Of a DNA stretch of 64,000 nt, positions 44,784-53,544 are shown one piece after another. Both the position numbers and the translations under genes were made by a program. Every line of letters begins with the position of its first letter. The first letter of the stretch is position 1. The stretch lies in contig NZ_CP150203.1 of the NCBI RefSeq assembly GCF_037969725.1, positions 6,625,501-6,689,500 on the forward strand, given 5' to 3'. Below the pieces are notes generated by a model. It was not told where the DNA came from and did no database searches. It saw nothing but the letters and a program-made list of their open reading frames with translations. Source of the stretch: Paenibacillus sp. FSL W8-0426. Lineage in GTDB: Bacteria > Bacillota > Bacilli > Paenibacillales > Paenibacillaceae.

Positions 44784-46013
44784 ATGGCCCAGACGGCCTA
44801 CATGAAATTGCAAGTGAACCACGCCGCAAACTGGGCACTGGCCGGCGTAAGCTTCGCTCATCTGCTCAACGACGCGATGCAGACGGTCGTTCCGGCATCG
44901 TTCCCGCTCTTCCAGCAAACGCTGCAGCTGAGCTTTGCGCAAATGGGATGGATCGCGTTTATGCTGAACATTACCGCATCCGTTCTGCAGCCGTTGATCG
45001 GCTATATGTCGGATCGCAAACCGATGCCGATTCTGCTGCCTGGGGGCATGCTCTGCTCGCTGCTCGGCATGCTGGGATTCGCGCTATCCACCGAACTGTG
45101 GATGCTGCTTGTGTCGGCAGCCCTGCTGGGCGTAGGCTCTTCCGTGCTCCATCCGGAATCTTCCCGTGTTGCGCACATGGCTGCAGGCAAAGGACGTGGG
45201 CTGGCCCAGTCGATTTTTCAGGTTGGAGGCAATACCGGGCAAGCTTTGGCGCCACTGGTCGTTGCTTACCTGATCCTGCCGCGCGGGCAGCACAGCTTCC
45301 TGTGGCTTATTGGTCTGGCCCTGGCGGGCATGCTGATTCAGACCTATGTCAGCCGGTGGTACAAAGACAGGCTGGCCCTGCAGCAGGCGAGCTCGGAAGC
45401 GAAGCGGTCACTTAAGCGTCAGGAACAGGCCGGAGGCTCAGCAGTATACAGCAAAACGTTCATTGCCTTTACGCTGGGCATTCTGATCCTGCTTCTCTTC
45501 TCCAAGTTCGTCTATTTGGCAGGAATGACGGGATATTATTCGTTTTATTATGCCGACCATTACGGCTTATCGTTGTCCCAGGCGCAGATTTGCCTGTTTA
45601 TCCTTCAATTTGCGGGCATGGTCGGCACCCTGATTGGCGGTCCTTTGGCCGACCGATTCGGACGTAAGCCGATGATCTGGTTTTCCATTGCAGGCACGGC
45701 CCCTTTCTCGATCCTGCTCCCTTATGCAGGTCCGATCTGGGCCATGGTGCTTTGCGCATGCATCGGCATCATCCTGATGTCCGGATTTAGCGTAATTATC
45801 GTCTATGCGCAAGAGCTGCTGCCAAATCACATCGGTACGGTATCCGGCCTGTTTTTTGGACTTTCCTTCGGCATGGCGGGACTGGGGTCCGTCGTGCTGG
45901 GCTCCCTGATGGATGCCACCAGCGTCGCTTGGGTCATCCAGTTGTGTTCTTTCCTGCCGCTGCTGGGCGTGTTCGCCATCTTTCTGCCCAAAGGAAAGCA
46001 GGCAGCCGCCTGA
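44784..46013 (+). CDS. MFS efflux transporter, fosmidomycin-resistance (Fsr) type
   Basis: 409 residues, twelve membrane helices. Fsr-type features: SFAHLLNDAMQTVVPASFPL in helix 1, GYMSDRKPMP after helix 2 and HPESSRVAHMAAGKGRG in the loop after helix 4. The second half has GGPLADRFGRKPMI. The ATG at 44784 follows GAGGTGA. It is divergent from an AraC regulator. Relatives export fosmidomycin or sugars-like compounds; the substrate is not fixed. Confidence 0.87.
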   Translation: MAQTAYMKLQVNHAANWALAGVSFAHLLNDAMQTVVPASFPLFQQTLQLSFAQMGWIAFMLNITASVLQPLIGYMSDRKPMPILLPGGMLCSLLGMLGFALSTELWMLLVSAALLGVGSSVLHPESSRVAHMAAGKGRGLAQSIFQVGGNTGQALAPLVVAYLILPRGQHSFLWLIGLALAGMLIQTYVSRWYKDRLALQQASSEAKRSLKRQEQAGGSAVYSKTFIAFTLGILILLLFSKFVYLAGMTGYYSFYYADHYGLSLSQAQICLFILQFAGMVGTLIGGPLADRFGRKPMIWFSIAGTAPFSILLPYAGPIWAMVLCACIGIILMSGFSVIIVYAQELLPNHIGTVSGLFFGLSFGMAGLGSVVLGSLMDATSVAWVIQLCSFLPLLGVFAIFLPKGKQAAA

Positions 46014-46137
46014 TTGCGGTTGAACAATGGCGAGCATTCGGTCTACAATGTACAAAAGCTGACATATAAGCATGAATCGCAAAGACGGCATTTTCAGGAA
46101 AACGAGGAATAGGTCAATGGAAAGAAGGGTAACTGAC

Positions 46138-46920
46138 ATGATGATTGATGTGCAGCATGTAACGTGGAAAAGAGGGCCGCTCACCTTGCTGAACGATGTG
46201 ACCTGGCAGGTGGGCGATGGCGAGCACTGGGCCCTGCTTGGCCTGAACGGGTCGGGCAAAACAACGCTCCTCAACATGATTACCGGTTATTTGTGGCCGA
46301 CCGAAGGCAGCATCTCGGTGCTGGGGCACACGTATGGAGACGTCGACTTGCGTCAACTACGAAAGTCCATCGGCTGGGTCAGCTCCTCCCTGCAGGAGAA
46401 GCTGTACGGAACGGATCGTACGCAATACGTCGTGATCAGCGGCAAACACGCCACGATTGGACTGTACGACAAGTTGGATGATAACGACCTCGATCAAGCC
46501 AGACATTGGATGAATATGCTCGGCTGCGGGCACCTCTGGGACCGCGAATACCGCACCTGTTCGCAGGGAGAGAAGCAGAAGCTGCTCATCGCCCGCGCGC
46601 TGATGGCCAATCCGCGCATTCTGATTCTCGACGAGCCGTGCAACGGCCTCGATCTGTTCTCCAGGGAACAGCTGTTGAACAGCATCAGTGCATTGGCTGC
46701 CAGGGAAGATACGCCTTCGCTTATTTATGTCACCCATCACACCGAAGAGATTCTGCCGGCTTTCCGGCACAGCCTGCTGCTGCGCAGGGGCGAGGTGGTC
46801 GAGCGCGGACTCACCAAAGACCTGATGAACGTGGATGTGCTGACCCGTTTTTTCGAAGCCCCGGTAGAGGTCGACTGGCACGGTGAACGCGTGTATGTGC
46901 GTGCCGCGCAGTCATCATAA
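46138..46920 (+). CDS. ABC transporter ATP-binding protein (YlmA-like)
   Basis: 260 residues. Walker A GLNGSGKTT, a divergent signature CSQGEKQK in place of LSGGQ, Walker B RILILDEP and the switch His in VTHH. No membrane gene is adjacent. It resembles Bacillus YlmA, an orphan ATPase of molybdate/iron-type sequence. The ATG at 46138 follows AAGGG. Whether it powers a transporter or acts elsewhere is unknown. Confidence 0.85.
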   Translation: MMIDVQHVTWKRGPLTLLNDVTWQVGDGEHWALLGLNGSGKTTLLNMITGYLWPTEGSISVLGHTYGDVDLRQLRKSIGWVSSSLQEKLYGTDRTQYVVISGKHATIGLYDKLDDNDLDQARHWMNMLGCGHLWDREYRTCSQGEKQKLLIARALMANPRILILDEPCNGLDLFSREQLLNSISALAAREDTPSLIYVTHHTEEILPAFRHSLLLRRGEVVERGLTKDLMNVDVLTRFFEAPVEVDWHGERVYVRAAQSS

Positions 46921-46930
46921 CTCAAGCCAT

Positions 46931-47042
46931 TTATCCATACGATGTGTACAACCTGTGCAGAAACGCCTTTGTCATGCCCCGAATGATTTATCCACATGTG
47001 GATAGATATCGGGGCTGTTCCCTTTCAACGGTTATCCCCACA
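46931..47042. promoter_or_regulatory. Cluster of DnaA-box-like sequences
   Basis: TTATCCATA (46931-46939), TTATCCACA (46988-46996), its inverted neighbour TGTGGATAG (46997-47005) and TTATCCCCA (47032-47040) lie within 110 bases of the otherwise empty 239-base gap between convergent genes. TTATCCACA is the DnaA box consensus. No dnaA or dnaN is nearby, so this is not oriC; a titration or regulatory DnaA site is possible. Confidence 0.45.
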
Positions 47043-47159
47043 AATTGTGCATACCTCTCCCGTAAATGTGCAAAACGTCGCGCAGTATGCCACGCCTAAC
47101 GCAAAAAGACCGTCTCCGAAACCAACCGGAAAACAGTCCTTTACGTTTAACAAGCGACA

Positions 47160-48455
47160 TCAGCCAAAGCGCTGGGTTTTGTACCACTTTGTTTCCCTGC
47201 GGAGAATTTTGTCCCCGATCAGGGAGATAAATGCCTTCACGGAAATGATCAGGAATAACTGGGCATACGTGAAGTAGGATATGCATGCCACGATAAAATT
47301 CCGTGTGTTCAACTGCCCGATATCGGCCGAAAGCGCCAGCGTGATTTGCAGAACATAAATGTAATACATGAGTGCCCAGGCAATCACGAGGTATACGTAC
47401 ACGTCTCCGGCAAACTGGAACGGCGAGACGACATCAGGATTGAATAACGCAACAATCTGATAAATGATGTTGGATACGAAAATGATGTCCGATACGAGAA
47501 TGGCGATCATGAACCAAAAATAGCTTGCCGCATAATAAAGCACATGCAGCTTGATTCTCCAACTGGTACGGTCAAACAGGTGTTTCACATTATCGATGAC
47601 CACCTGGTAGTTGCCTTTGGACCAACGCTGTCTCTGTTTCATGTAAACCTGCAACTGCTCCGGCTCCTGCTGATAAGCCTCGGCACGCGGAGCCAGCGCG
47701 ATAAGCTGCCCACGCGTGAGCACATCGAAGGAAACCGCCGTATCCTCCGTAATCGCGTCCGGGTCCCAGCCTCCGATTTCCCTGATCAACTGGGATTTGA
47801 TGATATAGTTGGTTCCGGGAATCGTACCCAGCTTGAACAGTTCCCACAATCCGGTATGGTGGACGCGCTGCACGGTCACAAGCTCGAGATTGATACAATG
47901 GGAGAGAAAGTTCTGTCCACGATTGCGGGCTTTGTTCCGGCCAAAAACAGCGCCGTGCTTCTCCGGGTTTTCAAGCGCTTTTTGCACCAGAAATAACAAT
48001 GCGTTGCGTTCAGGCGCGGCATCGGCATCATATACGCAAATCCATTCGCCCGTGGACATTTGAAGAGCGTCATTCAACGCTCCGGATTTGCCGCCCGCGC
48101 CGGTTCGCTCAAGAATCGTGAAATCCCGCTCGGCATAGCTCGTATTGGCCTTCAGTTTTTTCAAGCGTTCGGCCGTATCGTCCGTGCAGTTGTCAGCAAT
48201 GACAATGACCTGCACCTTATGCTCAGGATAATTCAAACGTAGAATATGCTCCACGGTAGACACAATGACAAGCCCTTCGTTATGGGCGGGCACCAACACC
48301 GACACCGTTGGAAAGTGATCCATATTCACGGGAATTTCGATGGGTTGCTTTTCCTGGCGATGAATGAATCGAATGGCCCCGGCCATGATGATAATGGCTT
48401 CGGTCACGGAGATCCAGATGCTGAGAATGGACAGCAATAACACGGTATCAGCCAT
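47160..48455 (-). CDS. Membrane glycosyltransferase family 2, YdaM-like
   Basis: 431 residues. N-terminal helix (about 5-27), a GT2 catalytic domain with VPAHNEG, DADAA (DxD), ITEDTAVS (TED) and QRQRWSKG (QxxRW), then three to four C-terminal membrane helices. These are the marks of processive synthases such as cellulose, hyaluronan and poly-GlcNAc enzymes. GGAGGAG precedes the ATG. The start overlaps the stop of the small membrane protein. With YdaJ- and YdaK-like genes upstream it matches the ydaJKLMN exopolysaccharide operon of Bacillus. Confidence 0.88.
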   Translation of the reverse strand: MADTVLLLSILSIWISVTEAIIIMAGAIRFIHRQEKQPIEIPVNMDHFPTVSVLVPAHNEGLVIVSTVEHILRLNYPEHKVQVIVIADNCTDDTAERLKKLKANTSYAERDFTILERTGAGGKSGALNDALQMSTGEWICVYDADAAPERNALLFLVQKALENPEKHGAVFGRNKARNRGQNFLSHCINLELVTVQRVHHTGLWELFKLGTIPGTNYIIKSQLIREIGGWDPDAITEDTAVSFDVLTRGQLIALAPRAEAYQQEPEQLQVYMKQRQRWSKGNYQVVIDNVKHLFDRTSWRIKLHVLYYAASYFWFMIAILVSDIIFVSNIIYQIVALFNPDVVSPFQFAGDVYVYLVIAWALMYYIYVLQITLALSADIGQLNTRNFIVACISYFTYAQLFLIISVKAFISLIGDKILRRETKWYKTQRFG

Positions 48456-48591
48456 TCATTCTCCTCCGATCATATTTTCTGTTGATCCGTTCCCGGAAAC
48501 GCAGCGTAGCCACGGTCAGTATAAGGATCGAGATGATAAAAAAACTGCTTACCGCAATGCAAAGCGGGATAAACCAGGATACATAATCCAT
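48448..48591 (-). CDS. 47-residue membrane protein inside the exopolysaccharide operon
   Basis: Begins MDYVSWFIPLCIAVSSFF, has one long hydrophobic helix (about 5-30), then a strongly basic tail (RFRERINRKYDRRRMNG). GGGGAGG stands seven bases before the ATG and the stop overlaps the glycosyltransferase start (ATGGCTGA), so both ends are built for coupled translation. The position between the YdaK-like receptor and the synthase suggests a small subunit of the synthase complex. I know no named family. Confidence 0.72.
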   Translation of the reverse strand: MDYVSWFIPLCIAVSSFFIISILILTVATLRFRERINRKYDRRRMNG

Positions 48592-48611
48592 GGATGATCC
48601 TCCCCTTCAGT

Positions 48612-49487
48612 CTAGATGTATTCTCCAATAAGGTCCGTTTCCGTGTTGCGCTCAAGAGCGGCGATTACCGCATCGACATGTTCGTACTTGTCAAACTGCT
48701 CTTTTTGGAACACCAATGCCCCGGACTTGATCACGGTTTGCAGCTCGTTTCCTTTTTTGTCGATAAACTGGAGGTTCATCATGGCATCTCTGATTCGCTT
48801 CGTCATCTCCGGCAAAAAGTCCGCATTGGTCATCGGACATAAAATAACGAAACGTCCGCGATCCACATAAAACTTATAATCCTCATACCGGATCTGCTTC
48901 TGAATCGTATTCGATAGTTCCTGCAAAAATTGGGCATAACGGACGGAGCCGAGCGATTCCTGCACCAGCGACAAAAACTCGATTTTGAACATGGCCATGC
49001 TGAAGCCGTATTGGTCCGAGTAACGCTTTGCCAAATTGCTCTGTTTGATGACCGTATCGGCAAAAGCCTCGCGATTTCCCAGCGACGTATCGAGGTCAAC
49101 CTCGGGATTGCGGTCCTGCAGCTCTTGCAATCGCTCCATCACGCGTGCGCTGCGTACGAGCCCTACCTTGATAAAGGCTGCCACAGCCACGTTAGCCGGA
49201 ATGAGCAGCCACCAGGAAAACGAGATGACGTTCACATCGGCATACGTTACAAGCCATACAAAATAAGACACCAAATAAATAAATCCAATGACGACAGAGA
49301 CGCCTACCGGTATAACAAAACCAACGACCAGCGCGCCAAGGGCAGCGATGCTGAATACAACATCAATCAGAGTGTAGCTTTGATTGAGATACAGCTTGAG
49401 ATAAACGAGCAGCTGTTGAATGACCGCTAACCCGATCAAAATGGCATAACCCCAAGCCATGCGAAGGATGGGCGCTTTGTTTCTCAT
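48612..49487 (-). CDS. Membrane protein with degenerate GGDEF domain, YdaK-like c-di-GMP receptor
   Basis: 291 residues. Four membrane helices (about 8-100) and a GGDEF-fold domain (about 120-290) whose active-site motif has decayed to DRGRF, so cyclase activity is not expected. Five residues before it stands RYED, an intact RxxD inhibitory-site motif at the canonical spacing, which can bind cyclic di-GMP. Bacillus YdaK has just this layout and activates the YdaM-type synthase. AAGGG precedes the ATG. The 47-residue protein and synthase follow closely. Confidence 0.85.
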   Translation of the reverse strand: MRNKAPILRMAWGYAILIGLAVIQQLLVYLKLYLNQSYTLIDVVFSIAALGALVVGFVIPVGVSVVIGFIYLVSYFVWLVTYADVNVISFSWWLLIPANVAVAAFIKVGLVRSARVMERLQELQDRNPEVDLDTSLGNREAFADTVIKQSNLAKRYSDQYGFSMAMFKIEFLSLVQESLGSVRYAQFLQELSNTIQKQIRYEDYKFYVDRGRFVILCPMTNADFLPEMTKRIRDAMMNLQFIDKKGNELQTVIKSGALVFQKEQFDKYEHVDAVIAALERNTETDLIGEYI

Positions 49488-49612
49488 GGTTCCCTTCTTT
49501 CCAGACGTTTTTCCAAACGTTATTTCGCTAATTTATGACACCGTTTGACAATTATATACTAGCATAAACAATCGTAATTGAAATGAAAATTTTTATATAC
49601 TATTTTCATATA

Positions 49613-50716
49613 CTATTTCAAGAAATGATACAATTTCGTCTCTCCGAGCAAAGCGACAAGGTTATCAAACATATGCGTATTCCCGCCCGAAACGTATCCT
49701 CCCGGATAGCGTGAGTCTTGATCCCGCAATTTCACCATCTGTTTGTACAGCTGCTTCGCCCACTTGGGATCGTCTGCCCGAATGGCTAGCTCGATGGCAA
49801 GACCGTAAACGGCAGGCGACTCATAAGTAACGGAGGGCGTGCGCTGGGTACGGTTGTATTGGCCCGGAAGGTAGTGCAGCCGGTTCATTTCCTTTTTCAG
49901 AAAAGTGATCAGTTTGTCGGGTTTGCGCGGGGTCTCCATCAAATGGTTGGCAATGATCAATTGGTCGATCAAATTTACCGTATCGCTATATGCAAATTGT
50001 TTGGTCGATGGATCAAAGGTTTTGGCATAAAACACGCCATCATCAGGCATGCTTTGAAGCAGGCCTTTGTATTTGCCATAGGTCCCCGGCTGCAGCATTT
50101 CATGCGACTCCATCGCTTTCAGGGCAGGCAGATCCACATAGACCAGGCTTAATAGATCCGACGAATAACCATTGGAGAAATCATGGAAATCGACATAGTA
50201 TCCATGCTGCTGCACGAATTCCGTCAACACCCGAGAGATGGCGGCTGCCGTTTGCAGCTTGTCCTCTCTCCCGTCGGCCCACTGGTCGGCTGCGGCCAAC
50301 AAGGCATTCACGATGCGGAAATCATCGCCAAGCGCATTGGTCGTCACATGCGATGTTCCATCCGCATCCAGCTTCCAGGCTATGTACTTTTGCGGCATGA
50401 GAAAATACGTTTTTAACAATGTATAACTCTGCTCAAACATGGCCTGATCATTTTTGGCCACCGCATATTGCATCCACAGGCCGATCGACTCGGACAGTGC
50501 TTCACGTCCTGCGACGATATCGGGATTCTCCGAACGCGCGTCCTGCAAATAAGAGGCCAACGTGCCATTGGGATTGGTCATATGATTTTGGATAAACGAT
50601 GCCGTGGGGGAGTTTTCGTTCATCACGAATCTTTCCTTTAACATAAAAATCACCGCCACCAGCACAACGGTTGCCACCACCAATGCTGGAATCCAGATTC
50701 GCCATGTACGTTTCAT
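49613..50716 (-). CDS. Membrane-anchored glycoside hydrolase-like protein, YdaJ/GH8 type
   Basis: 367 residues. Basic head, one signal-anchor helix (about 5-24), then an all-helical (alpha/alpha)6 barrel type domain resembling GH8/YdaJ (SESIGLWMQYAVAKND, ALGDDFRIVNALLAAADQW, NGYSSDLLSLVYVDLPAL). The ATG at 50716 follows AGGAGG. It lies first among the three exopolysaccharide genes, outside the membrane, where it probably trims the polymer. The equivalent cellulose operon gene is bcsZ. Confidence 0.82.
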   Translation of the reverse strand: MKRTWRIWIPALVVATVVLVAVIFMLKERFVMNENSPTASFIQNHMTNPNGTLASYLQDARSENPDIVAGREALSESIGLWMQYAVAKNDQAMFEQSYTLLKTYFLMPQKYIAWKLDADGTSHVTTNALGDDFRIVNALLAAADQWADGREDKLQTAAAISRVLTEFVQQHGYYVDFHDFSNGYSSDLLSLVYVDLPALKAMESHEMLQPGTYGKYKGLLQSMPDDGVFYAKTFDPSTKQFAYSDTVNLIDQLIIANHLMETPRKPDKLITFLKKEMNRLHYLPGQYNRTQRTPSVTYESPAVYGLAIELAIRADDPKWAKQLYKQMVKLRDQDSRYPGGYVSGGNTHMFDNLVALLGETKLYHFLK

Positions 50717-50820
50717 ACTTTCCTCCTGATTCTGAATCTCGTGTGCCGCCTTCTGATCACGAGCATCCCCGAAACAAGTTCGGCGCACGCCCAAGGGATG
50801 TAATTCAGCATGTGTAGGCT

Positions 50821-51294
50821 TCATTCGGTGGAATCCATGTAGGCTCTTCGGCCGCCTTTCTTGACGAACTTCCAATCCACTTCAATATTGTGGCGCATCC
50901 GGCGCAGCAATCGGACCGCTGTTTCGATCTCTTCAGGCGTAAATCCGGCAAGCGTAACCTGGTCCGAATGCACGCCTTCCCGGCGAATGAATTCCCAAGC
51001 TTCCAGTCCCGCCTCGGTGGGATAAAGCAGCTTGTTCTTTTTATTGCCCTGCTGAGGCTTCTTGACGATAAAACCGTCCGACTCCAGTTTACTGATGGCC
51101 CGGGCAGCCGTCGTCCGGTCAACCTTGATCAGCTCGGCCAGCTGATTGGGGATAATGCCGGGATTTTCGCAGATGCGATAAAGATAAAGGTACTGTCCCC
51201 GGGACAGGTTCAGGTGCTGAAACTCGATGTTGCTGATGGAATCGAGACAGCGGGCAATCATGCCGATTTCGCGCAAGACCTCTTTCAAGCTCAT
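50821..51294 (-). CDS. MarR family regulator upstream of the exopolysaccharide genes
   Basis: 157 residues. Winged helix with NLSRGQYLYLYRICENPG, IPNQLAELIKVDRTTAARAI and SDGFIVKKPQQGNKKNK. It lies 104 bases ahead of the YdaJ-like gene on the same strand and is preceded by a TGTTGC-N4-GCAACA palindrome 21 bases before its start, suggesting autoregulation and perhaps control of the operon. Confidence 0.85.
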   Translation of the reverse strand: MSLKEVLREIGMIARCLDSISNIEFQHLNLSRGQYLYLYRICENPGIIPNQLAELIKVDRTTAARAISKLESDGFIVKKPQQGNKKNKLLYPTEAGLEAWEFIRREGVHSDQVTLAGFTPEEIETAVRLLRRMRHNIEVDWKFVKKGGRRAYMDSTE

Positions 51295-51314
51295 TCACGC
51301 CTTTCTATACCTTT

Positions 51315-51330
51315 TGTTGCATTCGCAACA
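51315..51330. promoter_or_regulatory. Palindrome before the MarR gene
   Basis: TGTTGCATTCGCAACA, six-base perfect arms with a four-base centre, at the spacing usual for MarR autoregulation. Confidence 0.45.
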
Positions 51331-51340
51331 TAGTTGGTGT

Positions 51341-51561
51341 TATAACTAAAACATCTGATTGATGCAACTCACAGGAGACAGACCACGTTTAGCGGTTGTT
51401 TTACTTGCAATATCAGGATGCTTTAGCTCCGATGTCGATTCTCGCTGATATTATAACTAAACATCTGATGGTGCAACTCTCAGGAGACAGACCACATTTA
51501 TCGGTTGTTTTACTTGCAATATCAGGATGCATACGCTCCGATGTCGATTCTTGCTGATATT
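51341..51561. repeat. Tandem duplication of a ~110-base intergenic element
   Basis: Copy 1 (51341-51451) and copy 2 (51452-51561) agree at about nine positions in ten, both running from TATAACTAAA through GGAGACAGACCAC and GGTTGTTTTACTTGCAATAT to GCTCCGATGTCGATTC and GCTGATATT. There is no open frame common to both. The unit lies between a MarR gene and a GNAT gene that point away from it. Confidence 0.8.
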
Positions 51562-51622
51562 TCAGGACAAGTTCAGTGTACCATGCCGAAAAGGGTTATT
51601 ACCGACCAAAGGGGACATTTTC

Positions 51623-52063
51623 ATGAATACTACGGTGACAGAAGTTCAAAATCAGGAACAATTGGAAGCCTGCTTTGCCATTCGCAAAGCCATTTTCGTT
51701 GAAGAACAAGGGGTGCCGGCAGAAGACGAGTTCGACCAGTACGATGCGCTTCATACGGAAGCCCGTCACATCCTTGTACATGTCGATGGGGAGCCTGCCG
51801 CCTCGGCCAGACTGCGTGTTGTCGAGCAAACGGCCAAGCTGGAGCGAATCTGCGTTATGATGGAATATCGCAAGCACGGTCTTGGAAGAGTGCTCATCGA
51901 CAAGCTGGAACAAATGTCCTTGGATCAAGGGTTGGTCAAAGCGAAACTTCACGCTCAGGTACAGGCCTCCGGCTTCTACGAACGACTTGGATACGCCCCG
52001 GCTTCGGACGTTTTTCTGGAGGATGGCATTCCGCACTTGCTCATGACCAAAACATTGAATTAG
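51623..52063 (+). CDS. GNAT family N-acetyltransferase (ElaA/YjcF-like)
   Basis: 146 residues. GNAT fold with the N-terminal IRKAIFVEEQGVP, the acetyl-CoA loop EYRKHGLGRVLID (motif A, QxxGxG/A variant) and the FYERLGYAP motif B. The ATG at 51623 follows AAAGGGG; the frame is open upstream through the repeat but without a site. The acceptor substrate is unknown. A perfect 15-bp terminator follows. Confidence 0.9.
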   Translation: MNTTVTEVQNQEQLEACFAIRKAIFVEEQGVPAEDEFDQYDALHTEARHILVHVDGEPAASARLRVVEQTAKLERICVMMEYRKHGLGRVLIDKLEQMSLDQGLVKAKLHAQVQASGFYERLGYAPASDVFLEDGIPHLLMTKTLN

Positions 52064-52109
52064 GGCTGTTCGCGAGCGAAATCGCCACAATACGCCCAAA
52101 GATAACGCA

Positions 52110-52160
52110 AAAACGCCTATGCACCTACTTCTACAAAGTGGAGTGCATAGGCGTTTTATT
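52110..52160. terminator. Bidirectional terminator between GNAT and RlmN-family genes
   Basis: AAAACGCCTATGCAC (52110-52124) pairs perfectly with GTGCATAGGCGTTTT (52143-52157). Confidence 0.88.
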
Positions 52161-52219
52161 CGCTTTAGTGCCTTTGCAGTAAGCCCGCAGTCACAGCTTC
52201 ATTGGCATGCGCCCAGACA

Positions 52220-53305
52220 CTACTGCCCCAGCGCCAGTTGACCTGGCTGCTGTTTTTTCATCTGTTTGCTGCGCAGCTGTCCGCAAGCGGCGTCGATATC
52301 TGTGCCGTGCTCCATACGCACCGTTGCATTGATGTCGTTTTTCTTCAGCGTATCATAGAATCCGAGAATCGATTCCTCCGTACTTCGCTGATACTGGCTG
52401 TGTTCATCGACCGGGTTGTACGGGATCAAGTTCACGCTCACCATGCTCTTCCGGCTGGAAAGCAATTCGGCCAGCTCGGCCGCATGCTCGCGTTGATCAT
52501 TGACATCGCGCAGCAAAATATATTCGAACATGATGCGTTTGTTCGTCGTTTGCAGGTAATAATCCACGGCGTCCATCAGCTGCTCAATCGGGAACGCACG
52601 GTTGATCTTCATGATCCGTGTCCGCAGCTCGTTGTTCGGCGCATGCAATGAAATCGCCAGATTCACCTGCAGGCTGCTGTCCGCAAACTCCTTGATTTTG
52701 TCCGGCAGTCCGCTTGTGGAAACGGTAATGCGTTTCGCCGCAAGCGCAAGACCCTTCCGATCCTTGATCACTTCGATAAAATCGGACATGTTCTGGAAGT
52801 TGTCGAACGGCTCACCGATGCCCATCACCACGATATTGGTGACGCGTTCGCCTTTGCTGGCCGCATCCAGATGACGCTGCACGTGCATGACCTGTTCAAC
52901 GATCTCTCCGGCAGACAAGTCCCGGCTCTTCTTGATCAGGCCGCTCGCGCAGAAGCTGCAGCCGATGTTACAACCCACCTGCGTGGTTACGCAGACGGTC
53001 AAGCCGTATTTTTGCCGCATCAAGACCGTTTCGATCAGATTGCCGTCATAAAGGCGGAGCAGAAATTTGACCGTGCCGTCGGCCGACTCCTGCTTCACGT
53101 GTTCGCTGACCGAATTCATCGTAAAATGCTCGGCCAGCACGTCAAGACACTCCTGGCGCACATCGGTCATATCCGTAAAATCGCGAGAGCGCTCCTGATA
53201 TAGATGTTCCCAGATCCGGGAGGCACGGGATTTCTTCTGTCCATGCTCCGGCAGCCAGGAACGCAATTGATCTAAAGTTAATCCATAGATGGATGGTTTG
53301 TTCAT
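52220..53305 (-). CDS. RlmN-family 23S rRNA (adenine-C2)-methyltransferase
   Basis: A 361-residue radical-SAM enzyme. The [4Fe-4S]-SAM cysteines are in CNIGCSFC (CxxxCxxC), GIGEPFDNF binds SAM and the second catalytic Cys is in DIDAACGQL. Members methylate C2 of A2503 in 23S rRNA and A37 in some tRNAs; Cfr relatives act on C8. The sequence follows RlmN rather than Cfr ([24 protein letters not shown]). The ATG at 53305 follows AGAGGAT; an upstream TTG lacks a site. It may be a second RlmN copy, which the window cannot show. Confidence 0.88.
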   Translation of the reverse strand: MNKPSIYGLTLDQLRSWLPEHGQKKSRASRIWEHLYQERSRDFTDMTDVRQECLDVLAEHFTMNSVSEHVKQESADGTVKFLLRLYDGNLIETVLMRQKYGLTVCVTTQVGCNIGCSFCASGLIKKSRDLSAGEIVEQVMHVQRHLDAASKGERVTNIVVMGIGEPFDNFQNMSDFIEVIKDRKGLALAAKRITVSTSGLPDKIKEFADSSLQVNLAISLHAPNNELRTRIMKINRAFPIEQLMDAVDYYLQTTNKRIMFEYILLRDVNDQREHAAELAELLSSRKSMVSVNLIPYNPVDEHSQYQRSTEESILGFYDTLKKNDINATVRMEHGTDIDAACGQLRSKQMKKQQPGQLALGQ

Positions 53306-53544
53306 TATGCTATCCTCTTTTCGCAAAAAGCATATGGTCTATTGATGAACCGCAAGCCAAACGTCTTTCGATAAACTTCCTAATATGGAGACAGACTGCG
53401 TTTCGCTCAAAAAACCTCTACACCTTATTGTCCCAAAATTGCAAAAGGAACACAAGGCCTTTCGCTTTTCTTCCAAGAGGTTTTATGGTTGGTAAAACTG
53501 AACAATACATGTCCAGGGTGCGGGTGAATTGCCCGCCCTTGGTT

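Noticed and set aside
53409..53484. AAAACCTCT...AGAGGTTTT pair downstream of the NSS gene
   Set aside because: The loop would be about 56 bases with no helping inner stem, too weak for a confident terminator call.
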